Of a stretch of DNA of 24,088 nt, positions 1-7,648 are shown in pieces (within the stretch, counting starts at the first letter, position 1; each line of letters opens with the position of its first letter). The notes below the pieces were generated by a model that had not been told where the DNA came from, made no database searches, and saw only the letters and a program-made list of their open reading frames with translations. The DNA is from QHCF01 sp003244275 (GTDB lineage: Bacteria > Actinomycetota > Acidimicrobiia > Acidimicrobiales > QHCF01): contig DAIROT010000034.1 of NCBI GenBank assembly GCA_036806345.1, forward strand, positions 1 to 24,088. Reading direction: 5' to 3'. A program made the translations under genes and the position numbers.

Positions 1-81
1 GCCACCCTACGTGGCGACCGCCCGAGATGAGCGGACCCTTCAAGTGATACAAGCCCGTGATGTCCTCGCCGACCGCCGAGA

Positions 82-897
82 TCAGGTTCGGATCGGCGCT
101 CGATCGAGTGCATCCCGCAGGTCGGTGAGTAGCCGCCAGCCGAACACCGCGCCGAGGACCAGCATCGGCGGTGCCGTCCCTAGGCCCACGCCGGCGCCGC
201 TCCCGGCGCTGGCAATCAGGGCATCGATACCCAGCCCGGCCAACCACACCCCGGCGCCGGCGAAGATCACAAAGGCCACCGCATCGACCGGGCTCCGGGG
301 CAAGCTGAATGTGAGCTGCCGGGCCGACCACCGGCGGCGGAGGCGGGCAAATGCCAGCAGGGCTAAGACGCCGAGGACACCCAGGACGGCCCGGTAGGCC
401 ACGATTTCGAAGGACCAGTCTTGTAGCGCAGCCTGGTAGCAGCTGTGGGTGGAGTGGTTCTGAGATAACCAGCGGGTGCAATCCGACGGGGCCAGGTAAG
501 TGTGAGGCGAGATGTTGACGATGAAGGTCGATCCAGCCACCGAACCCATCACCGCCGTGAACAACGCACTCACGCCCATGGCGAGCCCGGCCAGCCCGCC
601 GATCAGTAGGGCCGTCCCGACCACCGGACGGACTAGGGCGGCGAGGGGAAGGGTCCGGGGCGCCGCTTCGGCTCGAACCAGTGCCTCGACCGAGCCAAAG
701 CGGGCGACCGCAGCTTCCTCCGCCGCGGACCGAGTTGCGCCGGCCTCCATGGCCTCGTCGGCGGCATCGCGCAGGTGGGCCTCGGTCTCGGCCAAGAGAT
801 GTCGGGTGGCCCGAGGCGGAGCATCGACCGATGCGACCAGTAGCTGGTCCAGGAACTCCTCGATCTGGTTGGTAACTCCTCCTCGACGCTCCGTCAT
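82..897 (-). CDS. HAAS-domain (DUF1700-like) multi-pass membrane protein
   Basis: A 271-residue protein. The first ~75 residues form an acidic helical region (IEEFLDQLLVA, then HLLAETEAHLRDA and ARFGSVEALVRAE) that looks like the HAAS/permease-prefix signalling domain usually encoded beside PadR regulators. It is followed by hydrophobic stretches at about residues 85-120, 165-185 and 205-255, so it should sit in the cytoplasmic membrane with the N-terminal domain inside. Its ATG overlaps the padR stop (ATGA), so the two are co-transcribed and probably translationally coupled. Known families of this layout are PadR-controlled membrane proteins of poorly known function, often linked to envelope stress or transport; no catalytic motif is visible. 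The family call is from pattern recognition; the exact role is unknown. Confidence 0.75.
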   Translation of the reverse strand: MTERRGGVTNQIEEFLDQLLVASVDAPPRATRHLLAETEAHLRDAADEAMEAGATRSAAEEAAVARFGSVEALVRAEAAPRTLPLAALVRPVVGTALLIGGLAGLAMGVSALFTAVMGSVAGSTFIVNISPHTYLAPSDCTRWLSQNHSTHSCYQAALQDWSFEIVAYRAVLGVLGVLALLAFARLRRRWSARQLTFSLPRSPVDAVAFVIFAGAGVWLAGLGIDALIASAGSGAGVGLGTAPPMLVLGAVFGWRLLTDLRDALDRAPIRT

Positions 898-1229
898 GCC
901 GGTCTCGGGGCCATGGGAGCCAGGACCGCCTCAACGGCGGAGATGAAGTGGTCCCAGCGGCTTCGTGCCTCAACCTGGGCGGCCAAACCCGCCGGGGTGA
1001 GCTGGTAGAGCCGTCGACGCCGACCATTGACCGCCTCCCAATCACTTGTCAGCAGACCCGCATGCTCCAGGCGATGCAAGGCCGGGTAGACCGTGCCCTC
1101 GGGTAGGTCAAAGGTCCCATTCGAGCGCTGGCTGAGTGCGGTAATCACGGAGTAACCGTGACGGGGCCCGTCTTGGAGCACCCCAAGCAGCATGAGGTCG
1201 AGTTGCCCTTTGACCTGATCGGTTGACAT
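894..1229 (-). CDS. PadR family transcriptional regulator
   Basis: A 111-residue winged-helix regulator. The PadR core is clear: LDLMLLGVLQDGPRHGYSV at the start, then the wing segment FDLPEGTVYPALHRLEHAGLL and RRRLYQLTPAGLAA. The C-terminal helix that mediates dimerisation is short, as in the small PadR-s1 subgroup. The stop overlaps the start of the downstream HAAS membrane protein by ATGA, the usual PadR/HAAS pairing, so the regulator very likely represses its own operon. The start codon lies one base downstream of a perfect palindrome (1231-1245), with no room for a Shine-Dalgarno sequence, which supports a leaderless transcript and autoregulation. The effector cannot be inferred. Confidence 0.9.
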   Translation of the reverse strand: MSTDQVKGQLDLMLLGVLQDGPRHGYSVITALSQRSNGTFDLPEGTVYPALHRLEHAGLLTSDWEAVNGRRRRLYQLTPAGLAAQVEARSRWDHFISAVEAVLAPMAPRPA

Positions 1230-1230
1230 A

Positions 1231-1245
1231 CCTAGACACTCTAGG
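1231..1245 (-). promoter_or_regulatory. Palindromic candidate PadR operator over a leaderless promoter
   Basis: CCTAGA-CAC-TCTAGG is a perfect 6-bp inverted repeat with a 3-bp centre. On the minus strand it contains TAGAGT (1243-1238), a TANNNT -10 box, with 8 nt between it and the padR ATG. An operator here would occlude the promoter. The repeat is seen directly; that PadR binds it is inference. Confidence 0.5.
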
Positions 1246-1411
1246 GGATGGGGTCTGGGCTGTCAACGTCCTTCCCCTGGCGGCGGGTGACATCGTTCAC
1301 TCCTATCAGATTGATCTGCTCGGGCCCGCAGCCCAGTCGGGTATCATCCTTGCCGGTCAGCCGCCCGTTGGGGGCAGCTGTCGAGGACAGGGGGTCGAGG
1401 AGGGTGCTTCC

Positions 1412-2746
1412 ATGGCGCGGCGTCCCCCTTTGTCGTCCGGTCCCCTGTCCCGGGCTCGCCGAGCTGAGCGGTCCCGGCGCGTCCTCACCACCCGGGCGGT
1501 GCGAGAGGCCATAGTCTCGCTGGCCGGCCTGGTGGGCCGACCGGTCATCCAGGGAGGCAAAGAGATTGGCGCCCTGGTCGACGTGGTGGCCCGGTGGGCC
1601 GACGAGCACCCCTATCCCCCGGTGACCGGTGTGGTCGTGCGGGTGGGGCGCAGCCTGGCTTTCATCGACGTGGAGCTGGTCGAGGGCCTGGGTCATGCCG
1701 AGGTCCGACTGCGCTCGGCCCCCCTGGACCTGCGGGACTTCGAGCGGCGCCCCGGCGAGGTCATGCTGGCGCGCGACGTCCTCGACCACCAGCTGGTCGA
1801 CGTCGACGGCGTTCAGGTGATTCGAGCTGCCGACTTGTACCTGGCCCCCGCCCTTGGGTGTATCCGCCTGGTGGGAGTGGACGTGAGTATGCAGTCGCTC
1901 CTGCGCCGCTTGGGGCCAGCCCGCTGGCAGCCCCGTCCCACCCCTGACCGGGTCATCGACTGGGCGGCCATCCAGCCCTTTGGCGAGTCCGTACCCCAGG
2001 TCCGCCTGCGGACCTCCAATGAGGGACTGCGGCGTCTTCGGCCCGGAGAGCTGGCCGATCTGCTGGAGGACCTGGGGCGGCCGGCCCGCCAGGAGCTGCT
2101 GGCCGCCCTCGAGCCCGAGGCGGCGGCCGACGCCCTGGAGGAGATGGATCCTGACGAGCTGGAGGCACTCCTGCGGGAGGCGGAGCCGGACCGGGCGGCT
2201 GCCCTGTTGGCATCCATGGAGCCCGACGAGGCGGTGGATGCCCTACGAGACCTGAGCGTCGAGGTCAGGGAGGCCCTGTTCGCCCACATGGCCGCCGAGA
2301 CGGCCCGTCACCTGGCCGAGCTCCTCGACTACCCAAGGGACGAGGCCGGCGGCTTCATGACCACCACGGTGGTAATGGTCACCCCCCCCGACACGGTGGC
2401 CGAGGTTCGCCAGCGCCTGGTCGAGCTGCGCGACCACCGCGACGTCATCGACGCAGTGGCGGTGGTCGACGAGGCCGGACGCCTGATGGCCGACCTGACC
2501 CTGTACCAGTTGATGGTCGCCGACCCGGCGACGTCGCTCAGCGAGTTGGCAGACGGCGCCGAGCCGGTCACGGTGGGGCCGTCGGCCGACGTGGCCGAGG
2601 TGGCCGCCCAGCTCATCGAGTCCCGGCGCTCGTCGGTGGTGGTGGTGGAGGACGGCAGGCCGATCGGGCGCATCCTGGCCGACGACATCGTCGACGCCCT
2701 TACGCCGGAGCGCGGCCGCCTCCACTTCCCGAGGCTCCTCCAGTGA
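1412..2746 (+). CDS. MgtE N-terminal/CBS-domain protein with PRC-barrel-like N-terminus (soluble metal-sensor subunit)
   Basis: I chose ATG 1412 (444 aa) because AGGAGG lies at 1398-1403, 8 nt upstream; the frame is open further back to 1223 but overlaps the divergent promoter. Residues ~30-155 resemble two PRC-barrel-like beta modules (GRPVIQGGKEIGALVDVV; LARDVLDHQLVDVDG). Residues ~195-308 are the helical MgtE_N repeat (RLRPGELADLLEDL, LEPEAAADALEEMDPDE, MEPDEAVDALRDL). Residues ~310-435 form a CBS pair. In MgtE these parts sense cytosolic Mg2+ and gate the channel, but here the MgtE membrane domain is missing. The stop overlaps the start of a downstream Nramp-type transporter (GTGA), so I infer it is a regulatory partner of that transporter. 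Confidence 0.85.
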   Translation: MARRPPLSSGPLSRARRAERSRRVLTTRAVREAIVSLAGLVGRPVIQGGKEIGALVDVVARWADEHPYPPVTGVVVRVGRSLAFIDVELVEGLGHAEVRLRSAPLDLRDFERRPGEVMLARDVLDHQLVDVDGVQVIRAADLYLAPALGCIRLVGVDVSMQSLLRRLGPARWQPRPTPDRVIDWAAIQPFGESVPQVRLRTSNEGLRRLRPGELADLLEDLGRPARQELLAALEPEAAADALEEMDPDELEALLREAEPDRAAALLASMEPDEAVDALRDLSVEVREALFAHMAAETARHLAELLDYPRDEAGGFMTTTVVMVTPPDTVAEVRQRLVELRDHRDVIDAVAVVDEAGRLMADLTLYQLMVADPATSLSELADGAEPVTVGPSADVAEVAAQLIESRRSSVVVVEDGRPIGRILADDIVDALTPERGRLHFPRLLQ

Positions 2747-4065
2747 GCCTCGAGGTCCCGGCTCGCCCGCCCGAGGGCGACGAGCCCGGAAAGGGTAGTG
2801 GCCTGACGCCCGCCGAGGGATCATCCAAGAGCCCTCGCTGGCGGCGTCCCCTCGCCTATCTGGCGGTGGCTGGCCCGGGGCTGATCGCCGCCAATGCCGG
2901 CAACGACGCCGGTGGTATCGCCGTGTACGCGTCGGCCGGCTCCCAGTACGTCTATCGCACCTTGTTCTTCATGGTGCTGGTCACCGTGGGCCTCGTCGTG
3001 GTCCAGGAAATGTCGGCTCGGCTGGGCGCCTTTACCGGTAAGGGCCTGGCTTCGCTGATTCGTGAGGAGTTCTCCGTTCGCCTGGCCGCTCTGGCGGTGG
3101 CCTGCCTCCTGTTGTCCAACGTAGGCCTGGTGGTCTCGGAATTCGCCGGCATTGGTGCCGCCTTCGAGCTGTTCGGCGTCTCCCGGTACATCTCCATCCC
3201 GCTGGCCGCGGCGGTCATCTGGGCCCTGGTGCTGTTCGGTTCCTATCGCTATGCCGAACGGGTCTTCTTGGTCATGACCCTTGCGTTCCTCGCTTATCCG
3301 GTGGCCGCCATCCTGGCCCATCCCCATTGGAAGGCGGTGGCAGTCAACACCGTGCTGCCCCACTTCCTGGCCAGCAAGGACTTCATCTTCGTGGGGGTGG
3401 CCCTGATCGGCACCACCATCTCTCCCTACATGCAGCTGTACGCAGCGGCTGGCGTTGTCGACCGTGGCATCGGGCCCGAGGAATATCGCCTGCAGCGGGT
3501 GGACGTGGTGGGGGGAGCCCTGTTCGCCAACATCATCTCCATATTCATCATCATCGCCGCCGGCGCCACCATCGGGGGCATGGGCCCCCTCAGCTCGGCC
3601 AAGGAGGCAGCCGAGGCGCTGCGGCCGGTGGCCGGGGCGGGAGCCGAGATCCTCTTCGGATTGGGCCTGTTGGGAGCGTCGGCCCTGGCCGGGGCGGTAG
3701 TGCCGCTGTCGACGTCCTACGCGGTGTCCGAGGCCATTGGCGTGGAGCGGTCGGTGTCGCGGCGCTTCAGCGAGGCCCCGCTCTTCCTGGGCCTGTTCAC
3801 CGCCCAGGTGGTCATCGGCGCAGCGGTGGCTCTGTTGTCCAACAACCTCATTCGCCTCCTGGTCGGCACCCAGGTCCTCCAGGGTGTGCTCACCCCGGTG
3901 GTCCTCGTCTTCATCCTGGTGCTGGCCAACCGCCGCAGCTTGTTGGGAGACGCGGTCAATGGCCCCATCTTCCGGCGGGTGGCCTTCGTGTCAGTCCTGG
4001 CGGTGGCCACGCTGTCGAGCGTGTACCTCGTTCAGACGGTGCTCGGCCTGTTCGGACTGGCCTGA
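2743..4065 (+). CDS. Divergent Nramp (SLC11) family divalent metal transporter
   Basis: A 440-residue membrane protein starting at a GTG that overlaps the previous stop (GTGA). It has an Nramp-like start (YLAVAGPGLIAANAG) and about 11 hydrophobic helices. Aligned by eye to the family, the helix-1 D-P-G-N motif reads D55-A-G-G, keeping the Asp but losing the Asn ligand, and the helix-6 M-P-H motif reads S227-P-Y, losing the Met that favours Mn2+/Fe2+ over alkaline-earth ions. Loss of these ligands is a known feature of Nramp-related magnesium transporters, though I cannot place this protein in that clade by eye. The coupled MgtE_N/CBS partner also points to Mg2+. Family is secure; substrate is inference. 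Confidence 0.85.
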   Translation: MSLEVPARPPEGDEPGKGSGLTPAEGSSKSPRWRRPLAYLAVAGPGLIAANAGNDAGGIAVYASAGSQYVYRTLFFMVLVTVGLVVVQEMSARLGAFTGKGLASLIREEFSVRLAALAVACLLLSNVGLVVSEFAGIGAAFELFGVSRYISIPLAAAVIWALVLFGSYRYAERVFLVMTLAFLAYPVAAILAHPHWKAVAVNTVLPHFLASKDFIFVGVALIGTTISPYMQLYAAAGVVDRGIGPEEYRLQRVDVVGGALFANIISIFIIIAAGATIGGMGPLSSAKEAAEALRPVAGAGAEILFGLGLLGASALAGAVVPLSTSYAVSEAIGVERSVSRRFSEAPLFLGLFTAQVVIGAAVALLSNNLIRLLVGTQVLQGVLTPVVLVFILVLANRRSLLGDAVNGPIFRRVAFVSVLAVATLSSVYLVQTVLGLFGLA

Positions 4066-4103
4066 CCTTGGCGCAGACGCGGTCACCGAACAACCGCCGT
4101 CAC

Positions 4104-4148
4104 CGGATCTTCCGTGGCTACGCCGCCATCCGGCACCCCGAAGATCCG
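4104..4148. repeat. 9-bp perfect inverted repeat downstream of the Nramp gene
   Basis: CGGATCTTC (4104-4112) and GAAGATCCG (4140-4148) are exact reverse complements separated by 27 bp. It lies 39 bp after the Nramp stop. It could be a weak terminator for the metal-transport operon, but there is no T-run and the loop is long, so the function is unclear. Confidence 0.4.
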
Positions 4149-4174
4149 TTCGATCAGACGAGCGGCCTCGGCCG

Positions 4175-4390
4175 TGGCCGCCGGCCACTTTTCCAGGACG
4201 TGCCCGGGACAAGACCGTCAAGAACCGCCTGCATATTGACGTCCACGCTGGACCCGGCGGAGTTGACAAACTGGTGACTCGGCTGGAAGCCCTGTGCGCT
4301 ACCTGTGTTCGCGAGGTGAACAAGGGACCGGCCGGTCACTGGTGGATCATGCGGGACCCGGAGGGCAACGAGTTCTGCGCGGCCGGCTGA
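4175..4390 (+). pseudogene. Frameshifted 3' remnant of a VOC (glyoxalase-like) domain gene
   Basis: The last ~60 codons read KTVKNRLHIDVHAGP...VTRLEALCATCV...GHWWIMRDPEGNEFC, the typical C-terminal half of a VOC/glyoxalase-like protein. The preceding family segment LFQDVPG is present just upstream (4188-4208) but in a different frame, so about one base is missing at 4206-4210. Nothing recognisable as the N-terminal half precedes it; 4066-4174 holds only the inverted repeat. No full-length reading frame exists, so this is a decayed gene or a sequence error on top of a 5' truncation. The 404-bp gap between the Nramp and glycosyltransferase genes holds nothing else I can recognise. Confidence 0.65.
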
Positions 4391-4469
4391 GCTCTACGGC
4401 CGCCGCAACCAGCCAAGGCGCCTTCGGCGCCGGCTGATCGGCCCCGGAGTGTGCGAGGCTCTGCCCGCC

Positions 4470-5762
4470 ATGAGACCCCTGCGGATCGCCTTCCTGGTCT
4501 ACCGGGGCAATCCTCATTCGGGGGGTCAGGGCGTCTACACCCGTCACCTGACCCGAGAGCTGACGGCCCTCGGTCACCATGTGGAGGTCTTCTCCGGGCA
4601 GCCCTATCCCGATCTGGACCACGGGGTGGGACTGGTGGCCGTGCCCAGCCTGGATCTGTACCGCCAGCCTGACCCCTTCCGGGTGCCCCGACCGTCCGAG
4701 CTGCGCTCGCCCATTGACGTACTTGAATTTGCCATCATGTGCACGGCCGGCTTCCCGGAGCCGTTGACCTTCAGCCTGAGAGCTCGCCGGATGCTGGCCG
4801 ACCGGAGGGACCAGTTCGACCTGGTGCATGACAATCAATGCCTGGGCCGCGGCATGCTCGGGCTGATGGCTGACGGCTGGCCTCTGCTGACCACCGTGCA
4901 CCATCCCATCACGGTCGACCGGGATCTGGAGATGGCCCACGCCGTCGGATGGCAGCGGCGATTGTCCGTTCGCCGCTGGTACGGCTTTCTCGCCATGCAG
5001 CTCGAGGTGGTCCGCCAACTGCCTGCCATCGTCACCGTCTCCACATCATCGGCGACTGACATCGTGGCCCACATGGGCGTTGATCCCACCCGTCTGTCGG
5101 TGGTGCCGGTGGGGGTGGACACCAGTCGGTGGCGGCCACTGGTGGGGGTCGAGCGAATACCCGGTCGGCTCATGACCACGGCCAGCGCCGATGTACCCAT
5201 GAAGGGACTGGTGCCGCTGCTGGAGGCGCTGGCCAAGGTGCGCACCGAGCGCCACGCCGAGCTGGTGGTGGTGGGTCGACCCCGCCGGGAGACGCAGGTG
5301 ACTGCCACCATCGAGCGTCTGGGGCTGGGGCAGGCCGTGTGCTTCGTGAGCGACCTCGCCGACCAGGACATCGTGGAGCTGTACGCCCAGGCCGAGGTGG
5401 CGGTGGTGCCCTCGCTGTACGAGGGCTTCTCGCTGCCGGCCATCGAGGCCATGGCCTGCGGAGTGCCAGTAGTTGCCACCACCGGTGGAGCTCTGCCCGA
5501 GGTGATCGGGACCGACGGCGTCACCGGGCTGCTGGTCCCCCCCGGGGACCCAGGTGCGCTGGCCATGGCCCTGGGTCGGGCCCTCGACGACGCCGACCTG
5601 CGGGAACGCCTGGGGGCAGCCGGGCGGGAACGAGTCTGCCGGCGATTCACCTGGAGGGCGACGGCCGAGGCGACAGTGGAGCAGTACCGGGCCCTTCTCG
5701 GTGGCCGGGTCCCGGGACCGCAGGTAGCGGAAGGCGGCCTGACCGCTGCGGGCGTCGACTGA
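4470..5762 (+). CDS. GT4-family glycosyltransferase
   Basis: A 430-residue GT-B fold retaining glycosyltransferase. The N-terminal acceptor domain begins RIAFLVYRGNPHSGGQGVYT with the glycine-rich loop; the C-terminal nucleotide-sugar domain carries K245 in the ADVPMKGL segment and the E-x7-E motif at residue 318 onward (EGFSLPAIEAMACGVPVV). I prefer ATG 4470 over the in-frame GTG at 4449 because the family normally starts at MRPLRIAF; neither has a strong ribosome site. It makes a glycosidic bond from an NDP-sugar, probably on the cytoplasmic face. The stop abuts the GTG of the methyltransferase without any gap, and a cyclase-like gene follows, so the product is probably part of a modified lipid, terpenoid or envelope glycoconjugate. 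Sugar and acceptor are unknown. Confidence 0.88.
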   Translation: MRPLRIAFLVYRGNPHSGGQGVYTRHLTRELTALGHHVEVFSGQPYPDLDHGVGLVAVPSLDLYRQPDPFRVPRPSELRSPIDVLEFAIMCTAGFPEPLTFSLRARRMLADRRDQFDLVHDNQCLGRGMLGLMADGWPLLTTVHHPITVDRDLEMAHAVGWQRRLSVRRWYGFLAMQLEVVRQLPAIVTVSTSSATDIVAHMGVDPTRLSVVPVGVDTSRWRPLVGVERIPGRLMTTASADVPMKGLVPLLEALAKVRTERHAELVVVGRPRRETQVTATIERLGLGQAVCFVSDLADQDIVELYAQAEVAVVPSLYEGFSLPAIEAMACGVPVVATTGGALPEVIGTDGVTGLLVPPGDPGALAMALGRALDDADLRERLGAAGRERVCRRFTWRATAEATVEQYRALLGGRVPGPQVAEGGLTAAGVD

Positions 5763-6485
5763 GTGCTCTCGGTCGACTATTCGCGCCTCGGCCTGCAGCC
5801 CGACGAGCGTCTGTTGGATCTGGGGTGTGGAGCCGGCCGGCACGCCTATGAGGGCCTGCGTCTGGGGGCCCGGGTGGTCGCGCTGGATGCCGACCCGGCC
5901 GAGCTGATCGGGGTCAGGGCGACGGCGGCCGCGATGGCCGAGGCGTCGGCGTCCGACATCGGTGGCGGAGGAGTGCAAGTGGGCAGCGTGGCGGGAGACG
6001 CGACCAAGCTCCCTTTTCGCGATGGAGCCTTTGACAAGGTGATCGCGGCTGAGGTCCTCGAGCATATCCCGGCCGACCAGGTGGCCATGGCCGAGCTGAG
6101 CCGGGTGCTTCGCCCAGGTGGATCGCTGGCCGTGACGGTGCCCCGCTTCGGGCCCGAGCTGGTCAACTGGGCCCTCTCGGACGCCTACCACCAGGTGAAG
6201 GGTGGCCATATCCGGATCTACCGGCGATCCACCTTGTTGGGCCGTCTCCGCCGGGCTGGACTGCTTCCCCGAGCCAGTCACCACGCCCACGCCCTACACT
6301 CCCCGTACTGGTGGCTGCGCTGCGTGGTGGGCGTCGACCGGGAGGATCACTTCCTCGTGCGGGCCTACCATCGCCTCCTGGTGTGGGACATCACCGCCGC
6401 CCCGCCACTCACTCGGGTCACCGAGCGCCTGCTCAACCCGGTGCTCGGCAAGAGCCTGGTGGTGTACCTGGTCAAGCCGGGATGA
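5763..6485 (+). CDS. Class I SAM-dependent methyltransferase (Methyltransf_11-like)
   Basis: A 240-residue Rossmann methyltransferase starting with GTG directly after the glycosyltransferase stop. SAM-binding motif I is LLDLGCGAGRHA (about residues 18-29), followed by the acidic ribose-binding segment VALDADPAE, the motif-II region GDATKLPFRDGAFDKVIAAEVLEHI and the motif-III region RVLRPGGSLAVTVP. The C-terminal third (HIRIYRRSTLLGRLRRAGL, then RVTERLLNPVLGKSLVVYLVKPG) is longer than the minimal fold and may bind the acceptor or the membrane. Its stop overlaps the start of the next gene by ATGA, which places it in one three-gene operon. It is likely to methylate the same product that the glycosyltransferase modifies; the substrate is unknown. 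Confidence 0.87.
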   Translation: MLSVDYSRLGLQPDERLLDLGCGAGRHAYEGLRLGARVVALDADPAELIGVRATAAAMAEASASDIGGGGVQVGSVAGDATKLPFRDGAFDKVIAAEVLEHIPADQVAMAELSRVLRPGGSLAVTVPRFGPELVNWALSDAYHQVKGGHIRIYRRSTLLGRLRRAGLLPRASHHAHALHSPYWWLRCVVGVDREDHFLVRAYHRLLVWDITAAPPLTRVTERLLNPVLGKSLVVYLVKPG

Positions 6486-7648
6486 GGTCGCCGCCGGTCG
6501 TCGCCCCTGCCCCGGCCGACAGCGTTCTGGTCGCCGGCGCCGACGCCGCTCTGGCCGCCCGAGCGGACGCCGCCATGACCGACGCCGAGATGGAGTCCAC
6601 CGCCGGCACCATCGCCGGTGTGCAACTGGCCAACGGGATGATCCCATGGTTCCCCGGCGGCCACGCCGATCCGTGGAACCACGTCGAGGCGGCCATGGCC
6701 CTTACGGTGGCTGGTTACCGATCCGAGGCGGAGGCGGCCTACGAGTGGCTGCGCTCGGCTCAGCACGCCGACGGGTCCTGGTGCACCTACTACCTGGAGT
6801 CGGGCGTAGAGGAGGCTCGGCGGGACACCAACGTGAGTGCCTATGTGGCCACCGGCAGCTGGCACCACTTCCTGGTCACCGGGGACCTCGGGTTCCTGGC
6901 GACCATGTTCTCCTCGGCGGTCGAGCCGGCCCTGGACTTCTGCCTGGGTCTTCAGCAACCGGGCGGAGAGGTCTTGTGGGCGCGGGAGGCGGACGGCTCA
7001 CCGGGGCGCTTCGCGCTGGTGAGCGGATCGTCCTCGTTGTATCTGAGTCTGCGCTGCGGCATTGCCGCCGCCGAGCGCCTGGGTCGGGAGCGGCCCGACT
7101 GGGAGCTGGCGGCTGGGCGCCTGGGCCATGCCGTGGACTGCCGTCCAGGGGCCTTCGAGCCCAAACACCGTTGGGCCATGGACTGGTACTACCCGGTGCT
7201 GAGCGGGGTGGTCGCCGGGCTGGCGGCACAGGAGCGGCTGCGCCAGAGATGGGAGGATTTCGTGATGGACGGCCTGGGGGTGCGCTGCGTCTCGGACCAG
7301 CCCTGGGTGACCGCGGCTGAGACGGCCGAGTGCGCCATGGCTCTACGGGCCGCAGGGATGCCCGGTGAGGCCCATCGGGTGCTGGCATGGACCCAGCAGC
7401 TGCGAGACAACGACGGCTCGTACTGGACCGGTTGCGCGTATCCGCAAGAGGTCCACTTTCCGGGAGGGGAGCGCAGCACATACAGCGCTGCTGCCGTCAT
7501 CCTCGCCACCGACGCCCTGCGGGGGACGGGTCCGGCTGCTGGCCTCTTTGGCGGCCGCGGCCTTCGGGCCGGCCTGGGCCAGTCGGCCCCGGCCGGCTCG
7601 GCCAGCCCCGGATGGGCGCCCCTAGGCCACCCGGCGAAGCACCCTTAG
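6482..7648 (+). CDS. Prenyltransferase/squalene-cyclase-like alpha-barrel protein
   Basis: The ATG at 6482 overlaps the methyltransferase stop (ATGA) and gives 388 residues. The protein is an alpha/alpha-barrel of the terpenoid cyclase/protein prenyltransferase type: QW-like repeats appear as AYEWLRSAQHADGSW and VLAWTQQLRDNDGSYWTG, with SAYVATGSWHHFLVTGDLGF between them. The D-x-D-D catalytic motif of squalene-hopene cyclases is not visible; the comparable position reads RRDTNVSAY. It may therefore be a non-canonical cyclase, a prenyl-binding protein or a glycoside-processing barrel. The last ~9 codons overlap the convergent methyltransferase gene by 27 bp, and the final ~40 residues are low-complexity Gly/Ala/Pro, so the native C-terminus may be extended. 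Co-operonic with GT4 and methyltransferase genes. Confidence 0.75.
   Translation: MRSPPVVAPAPADSVLVAGADAALAARADAAMTDAEMESTAGTIAGVQLANGMIPWFPGGHADPWNHVEAAMALTVAGYRSEAEAAYEWLRSAQHADGSWCTYYLESGVEEARRDTNVSAYVATGSWHHFLVTGDLGFLATMFSSAVEPALDFCLGLQQPGGEVLWAREADGSPGRFALVSGSSSLYLSLRCGIAAAERLGRERPDWELAAGRLGHAVDCRPGAFEPKHRWAMDWYYPVLSGVVAGLAAQERLRQRWEDFVMDGLGVRCVSDQPWVTAAETAECAMALRAAGMPGEAHRVLAWTQQLRDNDGSYWTGCAYPQEVHFPGGERSTYSAAAVILATDALRGTGPAAGLFGGRGLRAGLGQSAPAGSASPGWAPLGHPAKHP

Noticed and set aside
1311..1347. TTGATC (1311) and TATCAT (1342) as a promoter for the metal-transport operon
   Set aside because: The spacing of 25 bp is too long for a normal promoter; TATCAT alone might be a -10 but cannot be supported.
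1223..1411. Longer N-terminus for the MgtE_N/CBS protein starting at 1223
   Set aside because: It would overlap the padR start and palindrome, while ATG 1412 has a good AGGAGG at proper spacing.
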